Below, in pieces: positions 43,432 through 53,205 of a DNA stretch of 64,000 nt; position 1 is the first letter of the stretch; each line of letters begins with the position of its first letter. The notes beneath the pieces were generated by a model. It ran no database searches and was not told where the DNA came from. It saw only the letters and a program-made list of their open reading frames with translations. The translations under genes were made by a program, and so were the position numbers. The stretch is from the NCBI GenBank assembly GCA_965279595.1, contig OZ257246.1, forward strand, positions 372,001 through 436,000, given 5' to 3'. This DNA comes from CAIKLP01 sp965279595 (GTDB lineage Bacteria > Bacteroidota > Bacteroidia > Sphingobacteriales > Sphingobacteriaceae).

Positions 43432-46368
43432 TTATTTCTTTACTGATTTTTTAGTTTTGGTTGCTGTTATCTTTTTGGTAGACTTTTTTACTGAAGCTTT
43501 AGGTACAGATTTTTTTACATCAACTTTAGTTGTTGCTTTTTTTGCAATCTCTTTCTTTTTAACAACACTTTTATTTGCAATAACCTTTTTAACAACTTTT
43601 GCTTGCGACTTAGTTACAATGGCTTTTTTTAAAACTGTATTTGCTACTAATGGTTCAAAAGCTTTAGATATAATATATTCTTGTTGAGTTAAGTGTTGTT
43701 TATTGTAACCTGTAGCTGTACTTCCACTTTCTTTCCTAGAAATCACTTCTATATTTTCTCTTCTCATTTGAGAAACCAAATATGGCCAAGCCCCCATGTT
43801 CCTTGGTTCTTCCTGAACCCAAAACACTTCTTGAACATGAGCATATTTTTCTTTCAATTTATTTAATTGCTTTATAGGTAATGGAAATATTTGCTCTAAT
43901 CTGATAATGGCAACATCATTTCTTTTTTCTCTTTTTTGGCGTTCCAATAAATCGAAATAAATTTTCCCTGAACACAAAAGTACTCTAGTTACTTCTTTTA
44001 CTTTTACTGATTTATCATCTATTACTTCTTGAAAAGAACCATTGGTAAATTCTTCCAATTTACTTACACAACCAGGATATCTCAATAAACTTTTTGGAGT
44101 AAAAACAACTAAAGGCTTACGAAAAGGACGATGCATTTGTCGACGTAACAAATGGAAGAAACTAGCAGGTGTGGAACAATTAGCTACTTGTATATTATCA
44201 TTGGCACATGACTCTAAAAATCTTTCCATTCTACCTGAAGAGTGTTCTGGACCTTGACCTTCATAACCATGTGGTAATAACATCACCAAACCATTTGATC
44301 TTCTCCATTTATACTCAGCACTAGTTACAAATTGATCTACAATAATTTGCGCCCCATTCATAAAATCTCCAAACTGTGCTTCCCAAATTGTTAATGTATT
44401 TGGAGATGCCATCGCATAACCAAATTCAAAACCTAAAACACCATACTCAGATAAATGAGAATTGTAAATATAAAATGGAGCTTGCTTTGTCGATATTGTT
44501 TGTAAAGGAATATATTCTTCTTCTGAATCTTCTAACTTAACCACAGCATGTCGATGAGAAAAAGTTCCTCTTTCTACATCTTGACCACTTACTCTTACAG
44601 TGAAACCTTCATTCATTAAAGTACCATAAGCCATCAACTCCCCCATTGCCCAATCAAATGTTTTAGTTTCCTTTAACATTTTTTTACGATCAGCAAAAAG
44701 CCTTTCAATTTTTGTTAAAAACTTTTTATCCTTTGGAAGATTAGTTAATTGATCAGCAATTTTTACGAATACCTTTTCATCAACTTTAGTATTGAAAGTA
44801 GTTTCAAAATCCTTAGGAGTAGAAAATCTAAAATCTTTCCAAGAGCCTTGAAATAATGGCTCAACTGCTGTTGTGCTTTCTTGTTTGGCTTCATTTAATC
44901 GATCTTGCAAATGTTGGCGAAACTCTGAATCCATTTCCTTAGCCATGTTCGCATCAATTGATCCAGCTGCAGTTAATTTCTGCACATAAATTTCTCTTGG
45001 GTTAGGATGCTTTTCAATTGCTTTATAAAGTAAGGGTTGGGTGAAACGTGGTTCATCTGATTCATTGTGTCCGTATCTTCTATAACATAGGATATCGATA
45101 AAAACATCGGTGTGGTATTTTTGTCTGTACTCTAATGCAATTTGAATTGCATGAACCAACGCTTCAACGTCATCACCATTGACATGGAAAACTGGAGAAA
45201 GGGTTGTTTTTGCTATATCTGTGCAATAAGTACTTGAACGTGCATCTTTATAATTGGTTGTGAATCCAATTTGATTATTAATTACTAAATGAATTGTTCC
45301 ACCTGTACGATATCCATCCAATTTAGACATCTGTAATACTTCATAAATAATTCCTTGACCAGCAACTGAAGCATCACCATGAATTAAAATAGGAGCAATT
45401 TTTGTTAAATCATCATTGTATTTTTTATCAATTTTTGCTCTTACCATTCCTTCTACAACCGGATTCACAGCTTCCAAATGTGAGGGGTTTGGAGATAAAC
45501 TTAGATGAACACTTTTGCCTGCAGATGTTTTCACATCAGTTGAATAACCCAAATGATATTTTACATCTCCTCCAAATGGATCATCTGGATTGAACTTACC
45601 CTCAAACTCTTTAAAGATTTCTTTATAGGTTTTGTTCATTATATTGGCTAACACATTCAGTCTTCCTCTATGCGCCATACCAATTACAAATTCTTCTAAA
45701 CCTAAATCCGCGCCTTTTTCAATTACCGCATCTAAAGCAGGAATAAGGGTTTCAGCTCCTTCTAATGAAAATCTTTTCTGACCCAAAAATTTTGTTCCTA
45801 AAAAATTCTCGAAAATTACTGCTTGATTTAACTTACCTAAAATTCTTTTCTTTTCAGCAATACTAAAGTTAGGTTGATTCCTGGTTTTCTCTAATCGATC
45901 TATAAACCATTGTAATCTTTCAGGGTGACGAATAAACATGTATTCCACTCCTATTGATTCACAATAAGTAGTTTCTAATAATTGAACAATATCTTTCAAT
46001 TTTGATGGACCTAATCCAACTTCAATTCCTGAGTTAAATACAGTTTCTAAATCATTATCTGATAACCCGAAATTTGGAAGTTCTTTTCCTGGATAATATT
46101 TTCTTCTATCACGAACCGGATTTGTTTTCGTAAATAAATGTCCTCTACCTCTATATCCATTTATTAAATTCAATACGGAAACTTCTTTCAAAAAATGCTC
46201 AGGTGTTTCTGAGGAGATAGAAACCGCATCTGAACTGCGTCCTAAGTCATAACCTTCAAAAAATTTCTGCCAACCGTATTCTACAGAATTAGGATCTTCT
46301 TGATAAGATTGATAAAGTCCTTCAATGTATGCTGATGAGTTTGTATTTAAATAAGATAATTTATCCAT
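43432..46368 (-). CDS. sucA: 2-oxoglutarate dehydrogenase E1 with lysine-rich tail
   Basis: 978 residues. The N-terminal SSAYIEGLYQSYQEDPNSVEYGW region binds the E2 core (split here). The thiamine-diphosphate domain has GMAHRGRLNVL, HGDASVAGQG and NNQIGFTT; the transketolase-like domain has FSHRHAV, GFEFGYA and PHGYEGQGPEHSSGR; the C-terminal part ends near YNKQHLTQQEYIISKAFE. Beyond it come about 66 extra residues (43435-43632) with about 25 lysines, spaced by Ala, Val, Thr and Ser like a histone H1 tail. E1 decarboxylates 2-oxoglutarate in the TCA cycle. The tail is not part of the known enzyme and may bind nucleic acid or acidic partners. Confidence 0.96.
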   Translation of the reverse strand: MDKLSYLNTNSSAYIEGLYQSYQEDPNSVEYGWQKFFEGYDLGRSSDAVSISSETPEHFLKEVSVLNLINGYRGRGHLFTKTNPVRDRRKYYPGKELPNFGLSDNDLETVFNSGIEVGLGPSKLKDIVQLLETTYCESIGVEYMFIRHPERLQWFIDRLEKTRNQPNFSIAEKKRILGKLNQAVIFENFLGTKFLGQKRFSLEGAETLIPALDAVIEKGADLGLEEFVIGMAHRGRLNVLANIMNKTYKEIFKEFEGKFNPDDPFGGDVKYHLGYSTDVKTSAGKSVHLSLSPNPSHLEAVNPVVEGMVRAKIDKKYNDDLTKIAPILIHGDASVAGQGIIYEVLQMSKLDGYRTGGTIHLVINNQIGFTTNYKDARSSTYCTDIAKTTLSPVFHVNGDDVEALVHAIQIALEYRQKYHTDVFIDILCYRRYGHNESDEPRFTQPLLYKAIEKHPNPREIYVQKLTAAGSIDANMAKEMDSEFRQHLQDRLNEAKQESTTAVEPLFQGSWKDFRFSTPKDFETTFNTKVDEKVFVKIADQLTNLPKDKKFLTKIERLFADRKKMLKETKTFDWAMGELMAYGTLMNEGFTVRVSGQDVERGTFSHRHAVVKLEDSEEEYIPLQTISTKQAPFYIYNSHLSEYGVLGFEFGYAMASPNTLTIWEAQFGDFMNGAQIIVDQFVTSAEYKWRRSNGLVMLLPHGYEGQGPEHSSGRMERFLESCANDNIQVANCSTPASFFHLLRRQMHRPFRKPLVVFTPKSLLRYPGCVSKLEEFTNGSFQEVIDDKSVKVKEVTRVLLCSGKIYFDLLERQKREKRNDVAIIRLEQIFPLPIKQLNKLKEKYAHVQEVFWVQEEPRNMGAWPYLVSQMRRENIEVISRKESGSTATGYNKQHLTQQEYIISKAFEPLVANTVLKKAIVTKSQAKVVKKVIANKSVVKKKEIAKKATTKVDVKKSVPKASVKKSTKKITATKTKKSVKK

Positions 46369-46390
46369 TTTCTATAAAAATTCTGAACCG

Positions 46391-46398
46391 CAAAATTA
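46391..46398 (-). promoter_or_regulatory. Possible -7 box of the sucAB operon
   Basis: TAATTTTG on the minus strand fits TAnnTTTG, 22 bp before the sucA ATG. No TTTG at the expected -33 position was found, so support is partial. Confidence 0.35.
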
Positions 46399-46518
46399 CA
46401 CTAATTATAGACCTTTGAAAGGATTTTTTCAAATATTAAAATGTTGGTAAACAGTCATTTTAATTGACAAAAGCAATATTTTGAACAGTTCGGTTAATTC
46501 ATACAAAATATTGATGAA

Positions 46519-47469
46519 CTAGTTGACTAATCCTTTCAAATGGGCTTGAATACTGGGATTTGTATCAAGTTCATTAAATGAAATTTCATTGATAAAGGCA
46601 TATAAATCAGAAATCTCATACAATGGAACAATATTTTGATGTGCTTTTAGCTGATGAGTACTTATGCAAGCTCCCGCAAGTAAGACAGGGGTATTGCCAA
46701 AATTTTGGCTCATTAAATCTAGCTTTCCTTTCAATTCTTCTTCCGAAATTGAATTTGTAAGTACTGATAAGATATAGTTTGGTTGGTAAGCGGAGTAAAC
46801 TCCTTCAACATATTGTATAGGCAAGTTTTGTCCAAGATATAGAACTTCATATCCATGAGAACGAATTATAAAATGTGCTACCAATAAGGCAATTTCATGG
46901 AATTCTCCTTCTTGCAAAAACAATAAAAACTTTTTGTTGCTTTTATTCAAGCTACATTTGATTTGATCAATTGCAATGATTAAGCGCTGCTTGATTAAAT
47001 TAGATCCAAAATGTTCTTGAGCTGGATTGATCATACCAGTTTGCCACATAATGCCAACTTTATGTAAATAAGGATAGATCACTTGTATGATTGTTTGTTC
47101 GACCCCTAGTTTTTTAATGCAATGTAAAATGGTCTTCTTAAACTCAGATTCACATAGTTGCAAAGTGCTATTGCATAATGATTGAATAATCGAATCGAAG
47201 TTGCCAGGTTTTAAACTTATACGATGAATTTCTTCCAATCGTTTTTCATCAGTCATATTTGCAACTTCTGAAATCTTGAATCCATTGTCAATTAAAATAG
47301 AAACATTTAATAAAAGTCTTAAATCTTGATCATCGTAAAATCTGATATTAGTATCTGTACGCTTTGGCTGTAACAAATCATATCGATGTTCCCATATACG
47401 AAGAGTCGCAGAACGAATACCTGTAATGGTTTCTATATCTTTTATTGAAAATCTATTCACTTCTCTCAT
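46519..47469 (-). CDS. MerR family regulator with B12-binding domain (CarH/LitR-like)
   Basis: About 316 residues from the ATG at 47469 (an upstream TTG frame adds 6). The MerR helix (FSIKDIETITGIRSATLRIWEHRY) is at about 6-30, a helical bundle at about 90-175, and a cobalamin-binding Rossmann domain at about 180-300. Two features of light-sensing CarH are kept: W142-x9-E152-H153 (W...EH above the corrin) and EFHEIA with His191, the lower ligand. Such proteins hold DNA in the dark as AdoCbl tetramers and release it when light breaks the Co-C bond. The photolyase and carotenoid genes nearby are plausible targets. Confidence 0.93.
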   Translation of the reverse strand: MREVNRFSIKDIETITGIRSATLRIWEHRYDLLQPKRTDTNIRFYDDQDLRLLLNVSILIDNGFKISEVANMTDEKRLEEIHRISLKPGNFDSIIQSLCNSTLQLCESEFKKTILHCIKKLGVEQTIIQVIYPYLHKVGIMWQTGMINPAQEHFGSNLIKQRLIIAIDQIKCSLNKSNKKFLLFLQEGEFHEIALLVAHFIIRSHGYEVLYLGQNLPIQYVEGVYSAYQPNYILSVLTNSISEEELKGKLDLMSQNFGNTPVLLAGACISTHQLKAHQNIVPLYEISDLYAFINEISFNELDTNPSIQAHLKGLVN

Positions 47470-47505
47470 AATCTTTTTGGGCAACAACTGATGATGAAAA
47501 AAGTT

Positions 47506-49986
47506 TTAGAACATCATATCATCCATTCCTGAACCTGGTCCATCTTCTCTATTTCCTCTTTTATTTTTCTGAAAATCCGATTTTCCAAAACGATAAGTGA
47601 AGCCAACAGTTAATATTTGAGAATCTCTCTTAAATCTTGTGTATTGAGAAAATGTATCACCATATGAATCAAATCTCATTTCACGTGTATTGAAAATATC
47701 ACTTAAACTCAATGTAACAGATCCTTTGTTTTTAAGGACATCCCTTTTAAGTCCTAAATCTGCTGAGTATACTTCTTTGAATTCACCTTGAGCTGTAACA
47801 CCTGCTGAATTGTAATTGCCAGATAATTGCAAATCAAACCATTTAGGGATTTTCGTACTTGAAATTAATTTGATTGAACCATTAGAACCTGACCTTACTT
47901 GTGAACTAGCGCTATTTACATTAATCTCATTTCTAAATAAATTCAAATTAGAAGTTAAAGTCCAATTCTTCATTAATTCAGTAACAGCAATAAATTCAAA
48001 ACCAAAATTTCTTGAAAAGCTTAAATTTTGAAAAGTAACAGTTGAAACACCAGTAGAATCAACTGTTCTATACCTTTGCACTTGATCATTAGTTTGTCTA
48101 AAATAAAGAGTTGAAGTTAAAGAGTTCTTCTTCCAATATTTTATGTAACTCATTTCATATGAATCAATATACTCTGGTTTTAAATTTGGATTTCCGGTTC
48201 TTAAATTCTGCGGATCAGAAAAATCCGTAAATGGATTTAAATTATTTACTTGTGGCCTATTAATCCTTCTTGAATAATTCAATTGCATTTCCTGATCTTT
48301 ATTCAACTTCCGCGACAAATAAATACTTGGGAAAAGACTCAAATAATTATTATCAACTTTGATATTATTTGTTCTTTGGTCTGCTACTGTATTCGCTTGT
48401 TCAATTCTTAATCCAGCTTGGGCTCCCCATTTACCAAAAGTTCTAGCATAATTTGCATAAGCAGCATAAATCATTTCAGTAAATACAAAATGATTTGATT
48501 GATTCAAATTATCAGACCAAATCCCAGTGCTGTTATCTTTTACTATAAAATCTGCATCATTATTTCTCATAGAAGTTTTAAAGCCAAATTCTACTTTCGA
48601 TAATTCATCAATTGGATTGGTAAAATCTAATTTAAAGGCTGCGATTTGAACAATACCATCATTATTGGTGTTTTGTGTTAAATAAAATGGTGTTCCTGTT
48701 GATGTATCAATATTTGAATTCAAATAATCTGTTATAGAATTATTATCAGTTGCAGAGTAGGTGATTTCAGTAACTAATTCTTTTTTGGGTTTAATATATG
48801 TTCGGCGATAATTCAATCCCAAATCTATTGTAAGATTGTCTTCGCTTCCATCATTTGTTCTAGTAAAAGAATTAGTCAAAATTTTACCTTCATTAAAATA
48901 TAAATTATTACTAGTACCTATTGAGCTTCTATTATTTTTACTTAAAGTAGATGAAAAACCAATGGTATTGCGATCATTCAAATAATGATCTAAAGAAAAT
49001 CGAATCACATTCGCCATCATTTTATTTCTATTGAATCCAATTTGATCGAAGTAAAAAGTAGTATCCCCAATAAAATTATCTCTTTCATTTAATGAACGCA
49101 TTTTCATTCTATTAGATCGGAAACTATAACCCGTTGCAAAATTCCATTTACTATTTCTATAATTTAAATTCAAGCCACCGTTATATCTATTGCCAGCACT
49201 TGCACTTATATTCACACTTCCACTAAAACTAATTTGCTTATTTTTTTTAAGTATGATATTGATAATTCCAGAAGTGCCGTCTGGATCATACTTTGCAGAA
49301 GGATTGGTAATTAACTCTACACTTTCAATTGTATTTGCCGGAATTTGGTCTAATACGGCTGCTCTGTCTGCACCTGTTAATGTTGAAGGACGACCATCAA
49401 TCAATACAGTTACGTTTCCGCTACCTCTTAAACTTAAATTCCCATTTATGTCCACATCGACTGCAGGAATAGTTTGAAGCACATCATTTGCACTACCACC
49501 AACTGATAAAATATTTTTGTCAACATTAAATACTTTTTTGTCAATTGACATTTGCAACATTCCTCTTTCAGAAGTAACCGTTGCTTCTTTCAATTGTTGT
49601 GATGTGCTGACCAATTTGATAAGGCCTAATGATACTTCTGGATTTCTTGGGTTTAATAAAATAGTATCACTTTTTTTATTTGCATATCCAATAAATGCTA
49701 CCGTTGCAATTACTTTTCCAGGCTTTAATCCAGTAATTTTAAAAAATCCTTTATCATCAGCAGCATTACCCTCTACAATCTTATTTTCTCTGATTGAAAA
49801 AATAGAAACTGTTGCATAAGGTACTGGCTTTTTAGTGTTAGCATCTATTACCTGTCCGATTAAACTAATAGTAGGTATTTGACCACTACTTATTGCATTA
49901 CCTGCTGGACGAGCAGTTTGATTTTGAGCTAAGGAAAATTGACTAATTAAAATTAGTAGGATGAAAATTGTATTTCTGAAATTCAT
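47506..49986 (-). CDS. Outer-membrane beta-barrel TonB-type receptor
   Basis: About 826 residues from the ATG at 49986; the frame runs to 50064 but the signal peptide (MNFRNTIFILLILISQFSLAQ) begins here. A carboxypeptidase-regulatory domain (about 25-115), a short plug (about 120-230, TLTGADRAAVLDQIPANTIE) and an OMP_b-brl_3 barrel follow; the tail is Gly/Asp/Met-rich (GPGSGMDDMMF). A -7-like box TATATTTG lies at 50004-50011. Ligand unknown. It is followed by the CarH-like gene after 36 bp, so they may be one unit; a link to cobalamin or light is not shown. Confidence 0.88.
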   Translation of the reverse strand: MNFRNTIFILLILISQFSLAQNQTARPAGNAISSGQIPTISLIGQVIDANTKKPVPYATVSIFSIRENKIVEGNAADDKGFFKITGLKPGKVIATVAFIGYANKKSDTILLNPRNPEVSLGLIKLVSTSQQLKEATVTSERGMLQMSIDKKVFNVDKNILSVGGSANDVLQTIPAVDVDINGNLSLRGSGNVTVLIDGRPSTLTGADRAAVLDQIPANTIESVELITNPSAKYDPDGTSGIINIILKKNKQISFSGSVNISASAGNRYNGGLNLNYRNSKWNFATGYSFRSNRMKMRSLNERDNFIGDTTFYFDQIGFNRNKMMANVIRFSLDHYLNDRNTIGFSSTLSKNNRSSIGTSNNLYFNEGKILTNSFTRTNDGSEDNLTIDLGLNYRRTYIKPKKELVTEITYSATDNNSITDYLNSNIDTSTGTPFYLTQNTNNDGIVQIAAFKLDFTNPIDELSKVEFGFKTSMRNNDADFIVKDNSTGIWSDNLNQSNHFVFTEMIYAAYANYARTFGKWGAQAGLRIEQANTVADQRTNNIKVDNNYLSLFPSIYLSRKLNKDQEMQLNYSRRINRPQVNNLNPFTDFSDPQNLRTGNPNLKPEYIDSYEMSYIKYWKKNSLTSTLYFRQTNDQVQRYRTVDSTGVSTVTFQNLSFSRNFGFEFIAVTELMKNWTLTSNLNLFRNEINVNSASSQVRSGSNGSIKLISSTKIPKWFDLQLSGNYNSAGVTAQGEFKEVYSADLGLKRDVLKNKGSVTLSLSDIFNTREMRFDSYGDTFSQYTRFKRDSQILTVGFTYRFGKSDFQKNKRGNREDGPGSGMDDMMF

Positions 49987-50129
49987 TCGATATGTAAAAA
50001 GCTCAAATATACGAATAGAGAACCATTCTGAGTTGATTTTAGAATAGTTGAGTAGTAAATTCATTATTTGTCGATGTATTAAACTAAATATTTAGATTAG
50101 TTAAATCTGAATATTGAAATTATAATAAT

Positions 50130-51563
50130 TTACAACTTGAATTTTTCATAGTTCACAATTGGCATTGTATAATCCATTTCAAGATTAATACCATATTTCA
50201 GCTGCTCTTCCAAGCTCAATAGATATGGTTGATGAACACAGTTTGATGGTAATGATTTTAAGAATGGTAACCACATTTTTACATACTCCCCTTTGCCATC
50301 ATAATCATAAGCCTGTTTTAAAATATTAAATTTTCTGATTTCTCTTGCATCATTCCCAACACCAGCTAAATATGCCCAATTGCCCCAATTGCTTGCTGGA
50401 TTGTAATCAACTAATTTCTCTTCAAAATACGCTGCACCTTTTACCCAACTAATATTTAAATCATGAATTAAAAAACTTGCCACATTTTGTCGGCCCCTAT
50501 TACTCATGAATCCAGTTGAATTGAGTTCTAACATATTTGCATCAATAAATGGAATTCCAGTTTTTCCATCTTTCCATCTTTCAAACCACTCTAATTCATT
50601 GGGATTTGGAATTCGTAATTTAGGAGTTTGAATTCCATCAATTTGAAAAAGTTTTGACCCATATTTTTTGAACATAAAACGAAAATAATCTCGCCACAAT
50701 AATTCGAAAATCAACCAATAGGTAGATTCATTTTCACCCCTTTCATTTTCATATTTTTTTATTTCCCAATAAATTTTTCTCGGAGAAATACAGCCTAATG
50801 AAAGTGCAGCTGAAAGTTTAGAAGAGTAGTCTCTTCCAATTAAATTATTCCTGGTTTCCTTATATTTTTTCAACAAATCACTTTCCCATAAATAATAATG
50901 CAATTGATTCAAAGCTTCCGTTTCACCACCCTTGTAAAGTATTGCTGTTCGAGCATCTTGCTTTTTAAATTCAACTCCTAATTCAATTAGAGTTGGTAAA
51001 TTACTTTTCTCCAAATCCGTTGGAATACTTAATTTCATTGGCTCTTCAAACATTACCCTTATATAAGAATCTCTTTCAACTCGTTTTCGAAAATTGCTGA
51101 ATACATCAGGTATATCTTTAATTGGAAAAGGCAGATCTTCTTTGTTATGTAGCGTATTTCCTAAATAAAGAGTAAGCGGGATTTTATGTTTCCACAAATT
51201 TGCTTCTAGCAAATCTGATAAAATTACTTCTTCGGTTGCCACCTCTTTATAAGCAACAACAGATGAAACTTTGTATTTGAAAGCAATTTCTGGAATTACA
51301 TCTTCAGGCTTCCCTAAAACTATCAATAAATCGGCTGATTTATTTTTGAATTTATTTTTTAAATCAACTAAACTTTCGAGTAGGAATTTCCATCTCAAAT
51401 TACCCATTTTATTGGTCCCGTATTTTGTTTTTTCTAACCACCGGGTATCTATACAAAATACAGGAACTATGCAATCTCCTTTTTTTGAAGCTTCAAAAAG
51501 TGGCTGGTGATCATGAATTCGAAGATCATTTCTGAACCAAACCAAGATTTTCTTCTGTTCCAT
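50130..51563 (-). CDS. DASH-type cryptochrome
   Basis: 477 residues. The N-terminal antenna-binding Rossmann domain starts LVWFRNDLRIHDHQPL (about 8-23). The FAD-binding domain has RDYSSKLSAALSLGCISPR (about 239-257), WRDYFRFMFKKYG (about 290-302) and the DASH signature NPASNWGNWAYLAGVGNDAREIRKFN (split; about 388-413). DASH proteins bind FAD and a pterin antenna (MTHF) and repair CPDs in single-stranded DNA, and some act as light sensors. The folE gene (pterin synthesis) is divergent from it across a 223-bp region with palindromes. Confidence 0.95.
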   Translation of the reverse strand: MEQKKILVWFRNDLRIHDHQPLFEASKKGDCIVPVFCIDTRWLEKTKYGTNKMGNLRWKFLLESLVDLKNKFKNKSADLLIVLGKPEDVIPEIAFKYKVSSVVAYKEVATEEVILSDLLEANLWKHKIPLTLYLGNTLHNKEDLPFPIKDIPDVFSNFRKRVERDSYIRVMFEEPMKLSIPTDLEKSNLPTLIELGVEFKKQDARTAILYKGGETEALNQLHYYLWESDLLKKYKETRNNLIGRDYSSKLSAALSLGCISPRKIYWEIKKYENERGENESTYWLIFELLWRDYFRFMFKKYGSKLFQIDGIQTPKLRIPNPNELEWFERWKDGKTGIPFIDANMLELNSTGFMSNRGRQNVASFLIHDLNISWVKGAAYFEEKLVDYNPASNWGNWAYLAGVGNDAREIRKFNILKQAYDYDGKGEYVKMWLPFLKSLPSNCVHQPYLLSLEEQLKYGINLEMDYTMPIVNYEKFKL

Positions 51564-51691
51564 TTAATAATATCAAATCAATAACTATGAACTCAATTGC
51601 AAATAAAACATCATTTACTAAAAGCTACTAAATAAAAATCAGTCAAATGGTGTTTATGAAAGTAATTGATCTCATGAAAAGCAACAAATAT

Positions 51692-51747
51692 AACCTAATT
51701 AGGTTTTTGGTCTTGTTTAATAATTTAATACTAAAAGTTAAACAAGA
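51692..51747. promoter_or_regulatory. Two palindromes in the cryptochrome / folE divergent promoter
   Basis: AACCTAATTAGGTT (51692-51705) is a perfect 14-bp palindrome. TCTTGTTTAA (51711-51720) and TTAAACAAGA (51738-51747) are perfect 10-bp inverted arms 17 bp apart, a spacing suited to a MerR-type dimer site spanning a promoter. Both lie 40-95 bp before folE. They are candidate operators for the CarH-like or TetR-like proteins of the island. Confidence 0.5.
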
Positions 51748-51786
51748 TGCGCTGCTTATTGTTATAGAGTTCTATAAATTAATAGT

Positions 51787-52482
51787 ATGATAAAAAACTC
51801 CGACAAAAATATTGAAACAATTCCAAGCAATGAAATGATTGATTTAATGGGAGATGAACATATATCAAGTTCAGCAGAAACTCCTTTAAGAGCAGATGCA
51901 TTTGAGCTTGACGATTCATTAAAAATTGAATTGATTGAAAAGCATTTCTCAGAAATTATGCAAATTTTAGGTTTGGATCTTACAGATGATAGTTTGAAAG
52001 GCACTCCACACCGAGTTGCAAAAATGTATGTTAAAGAAATTTTTAGTGGTTTGAATCCCGCGAATAAGCCTAAAATTTCCATGTTTGACAACAAGTATAA
52101 ATACAATCAAATGCTTGTAGAAAAAGATATCACATTCTACAGCAATTGCGAACACCACTTTGTACCCATTATTGGAAAAGCTCACATAGCTTATATTTCA
52201 AATGGCAAGGTAATTGGTTTATCAAAAATAAATAGAGTAGTAAAATATTTTGCTCAACGTCCACAAGTGCAAGAGCGATTGACTATGCAAATTGCAAATG
52301 AGTTGCGACAAATATTAGGCACAAATGATGTGGCGGTATTGATTGATGCAGAACATTTATGTGTGTCATCTCGTGGCGTGAACGATGTAAGTAGTAGCAC
52401 TGTAACTGCTGAATATACTGGGAAATTTAATGACCCAAATGTTCGAAATGAATTTTTAAAATATTTAACACTTTCAAAATAA
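51787..52482 (+). CDS. folE: GTP cyclohydrolase I
   Basis: 231 residues, with the usual core at about 55-231. The Zn and substrate motifs are present: SNCEHHFVPIIGKAHIAY (about 119-136) and AEHLCVSSRGVND (about 190-202), plus RVVKYFAQRPQVQERLT. It converts GTP to dihydroneopterin triphosphate, the first step to folate or pterins. The gene overlaps the next SDR by one base (TAATG). A role in making the pterin antenna of photolyases is a reasonable inference from place; a second folE elsewhere may serve the main folate pathway. Confidence 0.96.
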   Translation: MIKNSDKNIETIPSNEMIDLMGDEHISSSAETPLRADAFELDDSLKIELIEKHFSEIMQILGLDLTDDSLKGTPHRVAKMYVKEIFSGLNPANKPKISMFDNKYKYNQMLVEKDITFYSNCEHHFVPIIGKAHIAYISNGKVIGLSKINRVVKYFAQRPQVQERLTMQIANELRQILGTNDVAVLIDAEHLCVSSRGVNDVSSSTVTAEYTGKFNDPNVRNEFLKYLTLSK

Positions 52483-53198
52483 TGGAAAGTTTAAAAGGCA
52501 AAAATGTATTATTAGCAGGTGCAACAGGTGGTATAGGAAAAGCTACCGCACTGCTCTTAAAGCAATCAGGAGCAAATCTTTTTCTAACATCAAGAAGTAT
52601 TTCTGAATTGTATCTACTTGCAGAAGAATTGGGCCTTTCAAAAGATCAATGCTTTGCAATGGACATTGCAAATTCCGATTCTATTGAACAAGTAGCAAAT
52701 CAAGTGCATGCTAAAATAAATCAAATTGATATATTAATTAATGCAATTGGAATTGGCATTATTAAACCAATTGAAAATTTAACAATTGCAGAATTCAATC
52801 TTTCAATTCAAGTAAATTTAGTTGGTGCATTTTGTTTGGTAAAATCATTCCTTGAACCTATGAAAGCAGTTAAAAAGGGATTAATCATAAATATTCCAGG
52901 AGTATTAGGTAAAACCCCAATGGCTGGTGCATCTGCCTACTCTGCCTCAAAATATGGATTAAATGGGATGATGAAGGCCATTAGAGAGGAATTAAAAAGA
53001 ACCGACATACGCATTAGCAATATATTTTTAGGTGGAACCAATTCTCCTTTTTGGGACAACATTGATTTAAAGGTTCAAAAAGATAAATTTGTAACAGCTG
53101 AAGAAGCAGCAAAAGCCATTTGGTTTTTGTGCCAACAGCCACATTCAGGTGTAGTATCTGAAATGGTATTGCAACCATTTAATCATCAAGTTATCTAA
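52482..53198 (+). CDS. Short-chain dehydrogenase/reductase of the light island
   Basis: 238 residues with classical SDR features: NADP-binding GATGGIGKATALL (about 13-25), NAIG near 85, and the catalytic YSASK (Tyr about 149, Lys about 153). The gene starts within the folE stop (one-base overlap), so the two are translated together. A pterin reductase-like function is plausible next to folE but is not proven by sequence. The flavin reductase gene starts 7 bp downstream. Confidence 0.92.
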   Translation: MESLKGKNVLLAGATGGIGKATALLLKQSGANLFLTSRSISELYLLAEELGLSKDQCFAMDIANSDSIEQVANQVHAKINQIDILINAIGIGIIKPIENLTIAEFNLSIQVNLVGAFCLVKSFLEPMKAVKKGLIINIPGVLGKTPMAGASAYSASKYGLNGMMKAIREELKRTDIRISNIFLGGTNSPFWDNIDLKVQKDKFVTAEEAAKAIWFLCQQPHSGVVSEMVLQPFNHQVI

Positions 53199-53205
53199 AT
53201 TTATC

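Noticed and set aside
47470..47487. TTG start for the CarH-like regulator
   Set aside because: The ATG at 47469 lies closer to the conserved MerR opening and needs no rare start codon.
49987..50064. Earlier start for the TonB-type receptor
   Set aside because: The signal peptide begins at 49986 and a -7-like box (50004-50011) lies in the extra region.
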